DNA of 64,000 nucleotides from Theileria orientalis strain Shintoku (Eukaryota > Apicomplexa > Aconoidasida > Piroplasmida > Theileriidae). The stretch spans positions 310,001 through 374,000 of the forward strand of contig NC_025260.1 in assembly GCF_000740895.1 (NCBI RefSeq), given 5' to 3'. Under the pieces are notes generated by a model. The model worked only from the letters and a program-made list of their open reading frames with translations, was not told the DNA's origin and ran no database searches. Numbering within the stretch: position 1 is the stretch's first letter; each line of letters begins with the position of its first letter. The position numbers were made by a program, and so were the translations under genes. Positions 45,433-57,911 of this stretch are shown piece after piece.

Positions 45433-48105
45433 TCAGGATTCCACCCATTTTGCGAATGAAACCAGGCGATCTTCCTTCAGGTTCTTTTCTTCCAGCCACT
45501 TTTCGAACCCCTCGAACTCCAGGACGTCCGTGTGATACAGCGCCTCGCACATTTGGCAGAAGAAGAGTTGCGATTTGCCATGCTTGCTACACATGCTGAG
45601 CGTATTGTCGTAGTACGTCTCCCGCGCCAGCTTTGATGCGAACGCGTCCAGCAGTTTATTCATCCGTGCCGACTCCACTATTTCAATCAGTTCTTGCACT
45701 TGTTCCTCCACTAACTCCTCGTCCTTATCGTCTCCTGCTCCTTGATTTCCTTCCTCGTGTGTGCTCGGGCCACTGCTGCTCTCTTCATTCTCTTCTTCTG
45801 CCCTTTCCTCATTTCCCGAACTCGACTCATCTGACCTACCATGCATTCTACCATTCCCTTTCCCTTCTTCAAATTTTCTTATTACCCATTCTATTCCGTA
45901 CTTGTATATATGGTCCAGTGTGTCGTGCTCTGTCACGTTGTGTGCCACTCTGAGACTTCTTATTTCCAGCAGCTTGTTTTCCAGGTTCTTCGGGTCTTCC
46001 AGTGCTTCGTGGACCATTTCCGCCAGCTCTTCTTTAAATTCTTCGCTCACCACCTCTGATTCCTCTTCATGAACTTCTTTACCTGAATCGTATTCTTCAT
46101 CGTCTTCTGAATCCCTATATTCTGACCCTGCACCTGATCCATATCTTGAGTCACCTTCCGAGCCGTATTCATTCTCTGAATCGTACTCGTAATCTGATGT
46201 CGATTCCGCCGAGTCTGGCATTGTAAATGTCACGTGATCGTAGTACTGTGAGCCTATTTTATTCAACGGATTAGCAATGAACGCTTCCACTTCCCACACA
46301 TAGCTACTACCGCTACCCTTGGCACTAACTCCATCTTGCTTACCACTCACCTCATCATCTGCTTTACCATCTTCCTCACCACTTACGTGGTCATATGCTT
46401 TAACATCTTCGTCTTCTTCTCTTTCTCCGGTCAAATCGTAGAATTTTGTTTTCATGGTTGCACATCTGACTGGTCCTGCTTCACTGCTAGTGCTAGCTTC
46501 ACTACGACTACCACTAGCAATACGACTACCACTACCACTACTATTACCACTACAACTACCGTAGGTACTTCCACTCTTGCTCATCAGATCCTTGTCAACT
46601 CTGCAACATGGCCCTATTAATGACCCTGGTTCCAGGGTCACACTGTCCTCTATCGTCACGTTATTCATGATGATTGCGTTATTTACTTTACAGTTACTTC
46701 CAATCACTACGTTGTTAAACACTATGCTGTTTGTTATATTGGTATTTTGCCCAATTCTAACTCCTGAACCTACTAAACTTCCACTCACATTACTATTTAA
46801 CTCTTTGAACAACTCATTTACGTTTGTCACTCGTGTATCATCTAATCGATCACCCAGTCCCTCTTTAGCCAGTGGCATATTCGCGAATGACGAATTATTC
46901 GTAAAGAGTGCGTTTTTTGTGATCGCAGGCCCGTAATAGTCCTTTTCCGTTGGCTTCCCAACTCCACGGCCTGCCGTGTTCGTTGTGTCGCCGGCGCCAG
47001 TACCCGTTCCACCGATGCTCTTAAACCTCTTTACGTACTCAGTGTATGCGTTGTAGTAGTCTCTCGGCGTTTCCACTCTCAGTGCTGCTGGATATTCTGG
47101 GAAGCTCAGGTCGTTCTTCACTGTGTACATATACATCTCACTCGTCTTTATCTCCTGTGTTAGCATTTCCACTATCAGCTGCTCCATTGAGCTCTGGTCG
47201 AACAACTCCAGGAACGTCTCTATTATCAAATTCGTACACAGGTACACTCCTGGCTGATACAGGTCATATCTTATTTTAATTTGTTCCGACTTGAGTGATT
47301 TAAGAAATTCCGACTCAAGTTCCATTACGTTTTCATCTGAGCTATACAGCAGCTCATTCTTTTCATCATACAATATTACTTTATTGTTTTTAAATCCACT
47401 AAACCTACATTTTAATTATTTATTTTATTTAATAACCATTTTTTCCTCCTTTTTAATTATCAATCGCTACCTATTTTCTTTACACACTAGTCCATTTACT
47501 ACATCTTAATAACTTTCCTTACCTTTTTTTCTCATCTTCTACGTATAACACTGTCATGCAATAACTTGAATTTGCTTTTGCCAACTCTGTGTGGAATTCG
47601 ACTGCTTCTGTCAGTGGCACTGTCAACAGTGTGTTACTGTACAGCTAAACAACAATTAGACTCTTATTTTCCTTTTTATGACATATTTACTCACATATCA
47701 CACATATATTTCCAATTGGCTACCAATTTATCAGTTCATAACTACATAATTGTCAGTATTGCTCTATTTTTGACTTACTAGTATGAATGGTTCCATTGGT
47801 CCGTGGAGTCTAAAGAATTCACGTAGTGCTGTTCCTACTTCCATCTTCACGTTCAATCCTACTACTTCTACTTTTATTTTCGGCTCCTTTCCTCCTGCTT
47901 TACTTTCTGTTGATAAATGGTTATACTTGTTCACCTTGTAGGATTCCACCAATAAATACACTTTATTTACTCCGCTGTACCATAAATTACTCATTGTTTC
48001 AGTCCATATTGACGTATTTCCGATGTATAGATCAAATATGTCTACGTAGCTGTTTAATGGTTCCATACAGAACTGGTCCGATTGGTGCAACACAACTGCC
48101 TCCAT
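45433..48105 (-). CDS. EIF2B5: translation initiation factor eIF2B, epsilon subunit
   Basis: Catalytic subunit of the nucleotide exchange factor for eIF2. The ATG at 48105 opens an exon with VVLHQSDQFCMEPLNSYVD and YSGVNKVYLLVESY, a degenerate nucleotidyltransferase fold. A second exon (about 47530-47650) carries LLTVPLTEAVEFHTELAK. The large last exon holds the left-handed beta-helix hexapeptide repeats (VGSGVRIGQNTNITNSIVF, GSNCKVNNAIIMNNVTIED), a long acidic and Ser/Gly-rich insert, and a C-terminal W2/HEAT domain from about residue 500 ending KEDRLVSFAKWVES with the expected aromatic/acidic character. The Ser/Gly insert (about 46480-46570) is extra compared with human or yeast epsilon. 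It is tandem and close to ProRS (194 bases). Confidence 0.88.
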
Positions 48106-48308
48106 TTTTATCCTTCTCACTTAAAAATATATTAATAAGCTCAATTAGCTTATTTACAAATCAAATTCTTTATTCCTAGTGTTTATAATTCTGTAAATAC
48201 TCCTAATGGAAGGTTGTGTGGTCGATAACGGTGCCATCTTCTATGATCGTCAGTTTTCACACACTATTCTAATACACACACTTATATTAACAAAACATTA
48301 AACTTATA

Positions 48309-48780
48309 TTACACATCTTGGAGCCATTTTGGTCTATGTCTTACTGCGATTAGTGGATCCATTGAAAATGACCTTTCATCACTTATTTCGCCGTACAGGT
48401 CATTTTTGCACTTATTGAGTTTATTTTCCAGGTCGTTACAGATATTATTTATATATTTGAGTCCTCTATACCTATAATCGTGTTATTAAATGTGATTCAA
48501 CTATTTAATTTCATTCCTAGCGGTTTTACGTTTTCAGAGCTTACCTATTTATATCATTACATTCTTCGTGGTACTGTTTTGCTGTGTAAAAACACTTAAA
48601 ATTAATGCTGTTTCCATTCAATTCATTTAAATTGCGTTTGAAGTTGGTTTCTTTGCTGCGGTTTACTGATTGTTTGCCAACACAGTGCGATAGGAAGGCC
48701 ACGCCGATAATTGAGAGTGTTAGTTTGGTATGTGTTGGCAATTTCGTCAATAATTTTCCGATATTGTTCCTTCCAAACAT
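48309..48780 (-). CDS. small one-TM hypothetical protein
   Basis: Two exons: from the ATG at 48780 (MFGRNNIGKLLTKLPTHTK) to about 48546, then about 48460-48309, joined in frame (DINR, then YRGLKYINNICNDLENK). The protein is about 135 residues with a basic N-terminus, one hydrophobic stretch at residues 18-35 (KLTLSIIGVAFLSHCVG) and Cys residues around the junction that recall, but do not match, twin CX9C proteins. It ends in RHRPKWLQDV. A mitochondrial inner-membrane or assembly role is possible; no family is recognised. Confidence 0.6.
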
Positions 48781-49090
48781 TTTCTGGATCTATAATACAT
48801 TTTATGGCGCTTATATTCAATTTACTACTTCTGAGTAAGATTCTAAGGGTTGTATAAAATCCAAATCACCTCAAAATCCTATTTATATGTACAATATATT
48901 ATTTGTATGTCTACAGTGGGTGCTTATATTTGCTTAAATATTATATGTGCTATAAATTGTCGACTGGAGCTACACCCTACAATATTTCATAATTTATTAT
49001 ATTTGTGAAGATTCCATAGTGTATTTGCCTCAATTCTATTGAACATCAGCATTTCAAGCAATTTTGTGTATTTTAATTAAATCATCAACT
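48781..49090. other. intergenic, divergent promoters
   Basis: AT-rich spacer between the small one-TM gene and the GPI transferase gene, divergently transcribed. No other signal is seen. Confidence 0.6.
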
Positions 49091-52000
49091 ATGGCTTCCG
49101 ATAACTCCCCGAATGGTAGTAATGCCAGGTTTCTGGCATTTGTTTTATTGGTAATTGTGGCCTCAGTCTTGGACTTCATTGGGTCCCTGTCCTACTATTT
49201 TAATTTCGAGGGCAAAAACATATTTATGCCCTATTATTCAGACCGAAATATTCTCCCATTTCCCTTACTATTCCCCGAATTTGATTTGTCCAGTTACCCT
49301 AATGGAAGTTTCAACGATGGCGCTAATAACACACATAACATTAGCACAGATAATTCTTCCAATAGGGTTATTACGAGTAAAAATAGTAATAGGAGTAGGG
49401 GAGCCGACGAGATGTGTTACCGGCGTATACTGCAAGAATATGAGCAGTATAGATTGAATGACGCAAACATATTTGAAAATGTGCCCAAAAAAGGGTAAGC
49501 TGATAGTTTATGAACATTTAGTTAGCTAAAACAGAACGCTTAAATGACAGCGTGCTGCTGATTGATTACAAGTTTACACACTTGAGGAAACATTGACGAC
49601 AGACATGGGCACTTACTTATTAATTCTGTTCAGGTTTATTGTGCCTAAAGACTCACCACCTGGATGGCTTACATATACATCAATAGATAAACTAGTTTTA
49701 AATCTACTTGATGCATATCGATTCGACTATGTAGTTTACGATCCTCTGTTGGCCAATAATAAGAAGGATCTTCGCAACATATTTAGAAATAGAATGGACA
49801 GCTTCTATTCACTGTTTAAAACCCCCGGAAGCAGTTCACATCAGCCGAGAGATGAGCACAGGTCGAGGCTCCATAAGCTAATCTCGTCATATCCAACATT
49901 GACAGTTTTCGCCGTCAAGAGCATAATGTCAGGAGATAAGCGTAACGTAGGAATGGTACGGCCACTACTTATGACTATATTTACAGTTACATAACATGAC
50001 TGTAGGTTGCGGGAAACTTGAATCCCACTGACTTAAAGCTGGATCACCTCCCACACCAATGTAGCAGTAACAACTTGGAGTTGAATTTACTCGGTAAGAG
50101 TTAGATAGTTTACACACAGATAGTACTATTAGTCGTACAATTATTAGGTGGTTTTATCTGCCTATTAAATGTGCCATTAGCCAGTCGCTAGTGATTTTTC
50201 AATGCTATTACAATTGTATGACTATAATAACAACTATGATAACAATAATAACAACTATAACTACTATGATAACAATAACTTATAGGTGACGTAACTTCGT
50301 ATGATTTGGCTCCAAACTGTTTCAAAAATCATATGACAAATAAGCATAAAAACACAGTAAATGACATATATAATGCAGATCAAATGATTTATGATAACTT
50401 TAAGACATATATTGACACGTGAGTTTCTAATACTATTACAACTAAGTTACTAAGTAGATATAGTATGGATAATATGGTTGTATAGTTTGGTAATTTGGTT
50501 TGGCATCACTGTCATGATTGTTTAGCTCCGACTGCCTAATACTACACCTCGTTGGCGCAGATCACCTGTCACACTGCGGAGGTAGAAACACAAATGAAAT
50601 GTCGAACATCATGGATAATTACAACAAGTTCGTAAAGGAACTGCTGGCTGAATATAAAAAAAGGAAAAACTACATGATACTCTTCTTTGGAGACCACGGG
50701 CAGAAGGAGTCGGGGTCACACGGAGATGACTCAGTGGAAGAGGTAAAGAACGATCTTAGTGCATGGTTGACATAGATAAGCAGGGCACGAATAGTTATTA
50801 GCGTCGGCTAAATAGTACATGGGTGTTAGAAAACTAAACCGATGTAAAATTATAACGGCTTCAGATGGAAACGTTTCTCCTGGCCCACTCGGATCTAAAG
50901 TTGAGGGACTTTAAGGACGACCGATGCCCGATATCAGACACTCCGGCAGGGTACAGGCTTAACCACTCAGTGCTGAACGGGCAGGTGGAGGCGGGCTTCA
51001 CGTACGGACACCAGTACACGCAGGACATATGCACGACGAGCTCGCTGCTGCTGAACATACCGATTCCCTTCCACTCAGAGGGGTTCATCATACCCACGGC
51101 AGTGCCAGTGGTCACGGGTCCGGACGGAAGAGACCTTACGGAAAAGTTCCTGGTGCAGCTGCACCACGTGAACGTGCATCACCTGCTTAGAATAGTGGAC
51201 CTGCTCTCACAGAACCCGGAGGTTACGCTGAACGAAAGGAAGCACGAGGCGATACTGGCGAAGAGGCTTAAGTTGGCGAACATGTACACGATACTGAGGC
51301 TCGTGGACACAGCGTCGAGCTCGGGTATGCAAGGTGGCGGGGGCCAGGTGTTCTCACAGGAGGGCGTGGAGAAGCTGTACAAAGAATACAGCTCGCTCTG
51401 CAAAAGGCTTAGTGTGATGACCTCAGAGCTCGTCAACGAGTCGACGCGGTCATTCACGTTCCACTACCTGTACGTGTGCATCATCATCAAGTACGTCGCG
51501 ATCGTGATGCTGCTCTACTGCATGGTGGGCACGCTGAGGTACTACCAGTTCCCGAGGTCAGCAGTGGTGACCGAAGGGAAAGTGACGCGGGCGAAGTCGA
51601 AGGGGCTCGAGGCAGAGTGGCAGGGCGAGGGCGCCGGGGTCGAGGGCGAACTTAAGGGTCCGGGGAGGGACGCCCTGGTCAGAAAGGCGCTCCTCAGGCT
51701 GCTGAGGGCGGTTCTGGGCTCGCTGCTGCTCTCAGTCACGCTCGGCACGCGCTTCAAGCTGCTAGTGCCCGAGGACGTTCCGCTGCTGGGCTCGCTGCTC
51801 GGACAACGCGTCTCGCGCTCCCTCACGCTCAGGTGGCCGCTGGGCGTATTCAGGACGCTCCTGTCGCTGGCGCAGCAGTACACGCTGCTGCTCTCGAGGT
51901 TCTTCGTTATCGAGGAGTACGACATATACCTGCACTTCTCGCTGCTGTACGGGAGCTTCCTGACGCTGTTCCTGCTCTGCGACCTGCCCTTCCTGGCGAG

Positions 52001-53877
52001 GAGCTACAGGGAGCTGCTGGGCTGCAAGGCCAGCAAGAGCATCGAGTACTGCTCCTCGGCGCTGGCGACCTTCTACTACAACGTCGGACGCTACAGCGTA
52101 CGCAAGCTCACGACGGTCTTCTACTGCATCGTCTTCTACCTGGTCGTCGTGTCGGAGTGCGCGACCTACAGCCACGACACGATCTCGCGGCACCTGCTGG
52201 CGCTCTTCATGATCATCGAGGCGGGACCCTTCCTGCTCAGGGGCGGCTACCTGGCGAAGACGGTCAGGAACAGGCTCCTGCTGGTGCTCGGCCTGCTCAA
52301 GTTCTCCTCCTTCTTCCACGACTACAGGCTCTTCTTCTACTCCTCGGAACTGCCCTCGGCCAGCTGGCTGCTGCGGGAGAAGGTTCTGAGCCTCTTCGAG
52401 GTCTCGCTGCTCTCGCTGACGGCCTTCTACGTCGTCCTGTTGCGAGTGCTCCAGAGGTTCCACAAGATGCCCCTCGAGGACTGCAGGAACAACTTCGAGC
52501 TCTCACTCGTGTGCTGCGTCCGCGTGTTTAAGCGGCGGGGGGCAATGCTCGCGGTGTACACGGCGACCTTCTTCTGCGTGCTCGTCAACTACGCGCTCAC
52601 GACGCAGTCCTCGCTCGTGGGCGTCCACAGGTTCATCCACAACCTGCACAACGCCTACAACATGAAGATGTTCGTGGCCTCGCTCTTCGCGTGGGCGGCG
52701 CTCGTGCTGTTCGTGCTCTCGCTGCTGGGGATGCTGCTCAACCCCTTCGACCTCTTCTTCAACACCGGCAAGGGCCGCGGAAGCAGGGGTGGGAGCGCGG
52801 ATGCCGACGGCAGCGCGAACTCGGCCGCCACGAGCACCTACAGGGTCTCGAGCTTCCTCCTCTACCTGATGCCGCAGGTGTGCTTCCTGATATTCCTGGT
52901 CTGCGGCCAGAAGAAGGCCTTTCAGATCCTCGTCGGCCTCGCCATGCTCTACCACACCTGCTTCATCCTCACCTGCAAGAACTCGAACTTTTACCTTTCG
53001 CACGCGCTCCTGCTGCAGACTGCGGCCGACGTCGTCTACTTCGCCAGCGGCAGCCTCGACAAGCTTCTGAACCTGAACTTTCAGACTGGCTTCATCTTCG
53101 TGACCAACTACTACTCGCCGATATCGGACCCGACTGTGGTCTTCGACACCATGTCGCTGCACATGCTCTTCGCCATGGTGCTCATGTTTTCGTACTTCAA
53201 CACCGCCAGCCTCAGGTACGACTTGCACGGCACCACCGGGCTCAACAAGTCCTTCGATTTTGACAGTTCGGACCGCTTCAGGTCCTACGTCGAGTCCGTC
53301 GACGCTCAGTTCAGTCTCGGCGCCTCTCCTGCGTATGATCACCTCGGCTCTGCCTCCAGGCCCAACGCGATCTCCAGAAAAACCTTCACGCTCAGGAAGA
53401 TCATACACGTGATCACTTTGTAAGTTGCCCAATCTATCCTAATATGCCTTCAGGTTCATCTTCCTCGTGAGTGTGCTCGGGTTTTTTGTTTTACTGACCA
53501 TAATGAAGCTTCACATGGTTCCCTGCGTAAGTCGTGTTCACACCCCTTAGACAAGTAGATATATCCACCCATTTTTTTTCGTTAAACTCGCTACTAAGTA
53601 CTAGTTATATACCACTATTTACCCTTATTTACCACTATCTACCGTTAAACACTACTTATGTTTTCTTATACACTACTTATTTACTACTACTACGTATCCT
53701 TATTCTACTATGTACTCTTATTGTACTATGTATCCTTATTTTACTCATCTTCATCGACTAAATCTACTCATTTAGATTGAATTGCGTTCATTTCCAAAGG
53801 CCTTGTTCCTGTTGGCCAGGTCAACATCGATGTTCGTAACACAATTGGCTCTATTTATACTGAGAGCTTCTGTATAA
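49091..53877 (+). CDS. GPI ethanolamine phosphate transferase (PIG-O/PIG-G family)
   Basis: An ER enzyme that adds phosphoethanolamine to a mannose of the GPI precursor. From the ATG at 49091 the N-terminus has a signal-anchor (FLAFVLLVIVASVLDFIG). The lumenal alkaline-phosphatase-like domain spans exons up to about 50870: LDAYRFDYVVYDP carries the first metal ligand, PTLTVFAVKSIMSG follows, then HLVGADHLSHCGG and LFFGDHGQKESGSHGDDS with the remaining Asp/His ligands. The large exon from about 50865 to 53419 encodes some ten to twelve membrane spans, and two small exons finish the protein (FIFLVSVLGFFVLL and LFLLARSTSM). Parasite surface proteins commonly need GPI anchors. PIG-O versus PIG-G cannot be settled by eye; PIG-O is more likely. 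The 3' exon is much more GC-rich than the 5' exons. Confidence 0.88.
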
Positions 53878-54103
53878 TTTGTAATATTAGCACCTGTACA
53901 CGCACACATGTTATGATGCATTTTATAAATGAGATTCCACACCCATTTAGTCCAACTTGATTTACAAGTAACAGTTGAATCGTTAAATATAATAACTCAT
54001 TGCCACTAATCGTTGATAACATACATTTCCTCTCAGACTCAATAAATTGTTATGAAATATATGCAATATGAAGTAACTGATGAGTTATATTAGGTGTTTA
54101 CCA

Positions 54104-55591
54104 CTAGTCACACGGTATTGCATATAATGCATTTATTCTGCCAATTTCTTCGACACATATTCTGTTAAATCGAATACCCTTGGGGTCAGTTGAATCACCT
54201 ATATTTATGCCGGTGCCGCTTTCTGCGTCCAAATTTACTGCCGGAGCACTGTTATGATTCACAGTGTGGTCTCCAGTGCCGTCCCTACTGTCATCTGTGA
54301 ATCCCTCATCGTTCGTGCTCAGGTACTCTCTCAGCAGCGATATTGAGAGTATTGCTGTAAATGAGTGGTACGGGTCCGACACGGTACTGGACTTGTTACA
54401 GGAGAATCCTCCGTCCTCGTTCTGCGATATTGCGATAAACTCCAGCATTTTTCTCGCGACGTTCTCGTTAAACAGCCTTGTTGCCTTCCGATGGTTCCCC
54501 CTTATCAGCGTCAGCGTCGCCAAGTTCCACCACATGTAGCATATGTCCTTTGACTTTCCTACTCTTCCACTCACTCCTCCTGAGATCGATATTCTTTCAA
54601 GGAGCCACCTATTTGCCAGTTAACCAATTTTTAATAACAACAAAAGTTATATCTAAATTTTAGGCGATGCCTATTCCCCTTTTATCTAACTATCTATCCA
54701 CGCAATATTTAGTCCCTATCTTCCTGTTTACTGTTTATTTTATTGTCAAACTCACAGCACCAATCTTCTAATTCTCGACGTGGACAACGAATTCAGTCTT
54801 TTTATTAAAATCATGCTGCCTATGCAACAAAAACATCCTGCTACGTTGCTTTCTCCTCCTACTTGTAACGCTATTCCTCCATCATCGTTAAAATGCTCTT
54901 TCAGTCTTCTATATATCAATTCAACATTCATTTCATTTTCTATTTTCTTTTGTATTTCTTCATCGCTGTAACCTAATATTTTATAGCATAAATTTATTGT
55001 ACATAAGGCGGCCATTGTGTGCCTCAGGTCTGCTCCAAAAGGCGTGCTAGGTACACTTTCACTGCCATTGTACTCCCTCAATGGCTTTCTATTGACGTTA
55101 TAGAAGCAGCCTATCTTTTTATCGTACAGTTGCTTCGCATAATTTACAACACATTCCACTTCCTCATCATCCAGTAGTAGGTTATCTAGTTCATATTTTT
55201 CAAACTGTTTTAGCCTTTTAACCATGTAATATATTTGTATGGCGTATAAGGTGCTTTGTATATTCGTTTCGTACAAATTCTGGTCCGTAAATTCACAGAA
55301 TCCTTTCACTGTATTGGTACAATTTGCTTGTGTATGGTCCCCCTTAACTCCAGTTTTTTCGTCAATTTTACTTGTTTTTATACACAATCTCAACCTTCTC
55401 AATATCTTTTTCAAATCTTCCTGGTTTATATTCCATTTTGAGGCTGATAAACCTGATATTGCCCAGAATGAGCCGCAGATGAACGACTTCTCATTGACTA
55501 ATTTAATGTTATAATTATCATTTTTATCTGTACATAACAAATGTACCCCTTTAATAAGAAATTTACTCATATATTCATTTAAATTATCCAT
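54104..55591 (-). CDS. protein prenyltransferase beta subunit
   Basis: Catalytic subunit transferring an isoprenoid to C-terminal cysteines. Two exons: 55591 to about 54770 and about 54612-54104. The alpha-alpha barrel repeats are visible: GVKGDHTQANCTN, PFGADLRHTMAALCTINLCYK, DDGGIALQVGGESNVAGCF and SGGVSGRVGKSKDICYMWW. The zinc ligands are present as D and C of KDICYMWW and the H of SDPYHSFTA. The DPYH context is closest to Rab geranylgeranyltransferase beta, whereas general length fits any of the three classes, so the substrate class is left open. The loop after the His is extended and Ser/Asp-rich before the final VEEIGRINALYAIPCD. Confidence 0.8.
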
Positions 55592-55709
55592 TCTCTCTTT
55601 AAAACTTTTAATAAAACGACATCATTGTAGGGCTTGGTGTGTACGGAGCGATAATTACTAGTATCATATTATAACTGTAAAATATCCAAGTAAAACTCAT
55701 CTATATATC

Positions 55710-56395
55710 ATGTATTTTATCTTTCTGATCACACATTTAATATGTGCTCTTAAAATATCTGTATTCGCCACTGACACTGTTGCTACTAGTAATAAAGGAC
55801 TCAGTATCGACATTAATTATCGCAACAATCCACCTGTTTCTAACTCTTCCGGAACATTTTCAGGTATACTGGATACTTACAACCAACTTTATCTAATCCT
55901 AACTTATTTTACATTAGGCGACTTACTGACTACTGACCTCCCAGTCCCCTTCTTATTCATTAAACCCAACCAGCTTGAGAAGGTTCATCAGATTGCTGAA
56001 TCCGCTCTCGTAAGTTACATTTCCATTATCTTGCTTTACCTTTTACTTACACTTTCTCATTCCTACTAATACCTTTCAGGAAAACGAATCGATCATTGCA
56101 GGTTACCTTTGTTGCTAGATATTTTCCTTAGACACTGAAGATGTTTACGAGCGGATTGTCAACGAGCTGGACCAACGCCCTCCCGAGGAGATGATTGGTG
56201 ATATCATTGCCAAGATCAATAAGTTGGAGGCTCTCAAGGCCCAACTGGGCACTGAGGAGTGCGTTTCTTCAGTTATATATAATCATGTATCATAGGAGAA
56301 TAGCTAGATTAAAGCTATCTGGCACAAATTCTACTTATGGCAACTCCGTTCCTGTTTCTGAACCTGTTGAGGTGAATCCGAACAGTTACCAATAA
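55710..56395 (+). CDS. small secreted hypothetical protein, multi-exon
   Basis: The ATG at 55710 starts a signal peptide (MYFIFLITHLICALKISVFA). Exons splice in phase: GDLLTTDLPVPFLFIKPNQ (about 55918), a tiny exon ENESIIA (about 56080), DTEDVYERIVNELDQRPPEE (about 56132) and RIARLKLSGTNSTYGNS with a stop at 56393-56395. The mature protein is about 130 residues, mostly helical with a Ser/Asn/Pro-rich tail, without cysteines or membrane spans. It is one of three adjacent genes of this type. No domain recognised. Confidence 0.6.
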
Positions 56396-56628
56396 CTTTC
56401 CTTTCGGAGTCAGTGATGGCTTGGTGTATAGCCGTCCACGTAAAAGTTTCGGGTAATTCTGGGCAATTTGATCCGAATTCCATCATGTTTTTCGTTTAAA
56501 ATTACTTGACATCCTAATCTTGACCTATTTAAATATTTGCACTCTTGGACATTAGCGTGTTCACATTGTATATAGTTTATCCGAATGATCTAATAGTACG
56601 GTACTCAGGTAGGCTAATTGTACTCTAT

Positions 56629-57130
56629 CTACACTTCTTTAATATCTAGGTCATAGTTAATCTTCTGATACGTTGGAGTCAAACAGGGTGCTAAATCTAA
56701 CATATCCATCTCGGCTTCTGTGGGTTCTGGCAGTGCGTTATAAACGTTTTCGTCCAGTATGACGTGGCAAGTTGAGCAGGCCATGCATCCGTCGCAGGCT
56801 CCTGTTACATTTAATGTTAATTTGTGGTCGACAGAAGATTAGTCGCTTCAGTTTGCAAACTAAATGGTCAAACTAACCTTCTATTTCAATATTATTTCGA
56901 TGTGCAGCTTCTAAGATTGATATTCCAACTGGAACCGACACATTAATTTCCTCATCATATTGGATAAAACTGATATTTATTCTACAAAATCATGTTAACA
57001 CATTATATAAATTGCTAATTTACAAGTTATTTGTTGTAAAATTACGATTTCCGGCCTTAATTAGTGTATTTAGATTGGGTTTGGGTATTAATAATATACT
57101 GGAATTGATTATATTGTACAACCGATACAT
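56629..57130 (-). CDS. mitochondrial [2Fe-2S] ferredoxin (adrenodoxin type), three exons
   Basis: An electron carrier feeding iron-sulfur cluster assembly. Recovered by exon tracing. Exon 1 starts at ATG 57130 with a basic, acid-free presequence (MYRLYNIINSSILLIPK). After a 42-nt intron, exon 2 has INISFIQYDEEINVSVPVG and ILEAAHRNNIEIEG. After a 76-nt intron, exon 3 gives ACDGCMACSTCHVILDE, with the cluster cysteines in the C-x5-C-x2-C pattern, then APCLTP with the fourth Cys, and ends at 56629. The C-x5-C-x2-C spacing and STCHV sequence separate it from plant-type apicoplast ferredoxin. An additional Cys lies between the first two ligands (CDGC), where most family members have Thr or Ser. 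Confidence 0.88.
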
Positions 57131-57310
57131 TATAAACCTCAAATTATAGGTTTTAAACAAATTTATATAAGTTTAGAGGTAACTTAACCATGTTTCGGTG
57201 GATTCCATTGTATCACAATGGGGGCCTTCCGTGGCCCAAATATTAGCTTAATTTTTGTCAATTATATTATAATTTTACATTTATAATGTTTTAATCAACT
57301 CTAATAAAGG

Positions 57311-57851
57311 ATGGGACCCAATTTGGTACTAAATAGATTCATTTCATTCACTTTTGGTTTCCTCGTTGTCAATGCTTTTGCCAACCCTGATTTAGAGCGT
57401 TTTTACGAAATACATCCTCTATTCAAACAACGCGATTACGCTTTTTTAAATTTCTATGAGTTAGATTCAAAGAATTTTAAGAGATTTGAGAAGGATGTGA
57501 AGGGATTGACCAGATATTTGCAAACCAAAGCGGGTACAACCTACTCAAACACTAAGCCTATTTATGCCTATAAAACTAGCTATAGATTCCCATTTATCAA
57601 ATTATTTTTATAAATACTATTTAGGGTACGATACTTCTAAGGTTATAGGTCTCAAAGACCTTAAACCTACCGATTCTTTGAATAAATACCAGTATATTGG
57701 AATCCAGACCTGGTACAGCCCAGAACACATGAAAACGGCCGTCGATTCACTGTTCAGCCAAAAAATCATATCAAAGTTAAACTTAAAATCGCCATTTAAC
57801 TCTATAATGTACAAAATTGTGGTCGACGATTCAACCTATAATCCAGAATGA
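57311..57851 (+). CDS. small secreted hypothetical protein, two exons
   Basis: ATG at 57311; signal peptide MGPNLVLNRFISFTFGFLVV. Exon 1 ends at 57533 and exon 2 begins at 57625; the 91-nt intron keeps phase, giving KAGYDTSKVIGLKD across the junction. The mature protein of about 140 residues is rich in Tyr, Lys and Asp with a compact mixed alpha/beta look (YQYIGIQTWYSPEHMKTA, SIMYKIVVDD). A second reading of exon 1 continues to a stop at 57613 if the intron is retained. No family is recognised. Confidence 0.6.
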
Positions 57852-57911
57852 TAGTTTCACATCCCCCATTCCTATACTCGATTTAGGGGTGATTCATAAT
57901 TAAATTGATCG

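Noticed and set aside
51762..53432. Long minus-strand frames (233 and 309 codons) opposite the GPI transferase membrane exon
   Set aside because: They are Glu/Gln/Arg/Val-rich shadows of Leu- and Ser-rich membrane-span codons; the plus frame is uninterrupted and continuous with the catalytic exons.
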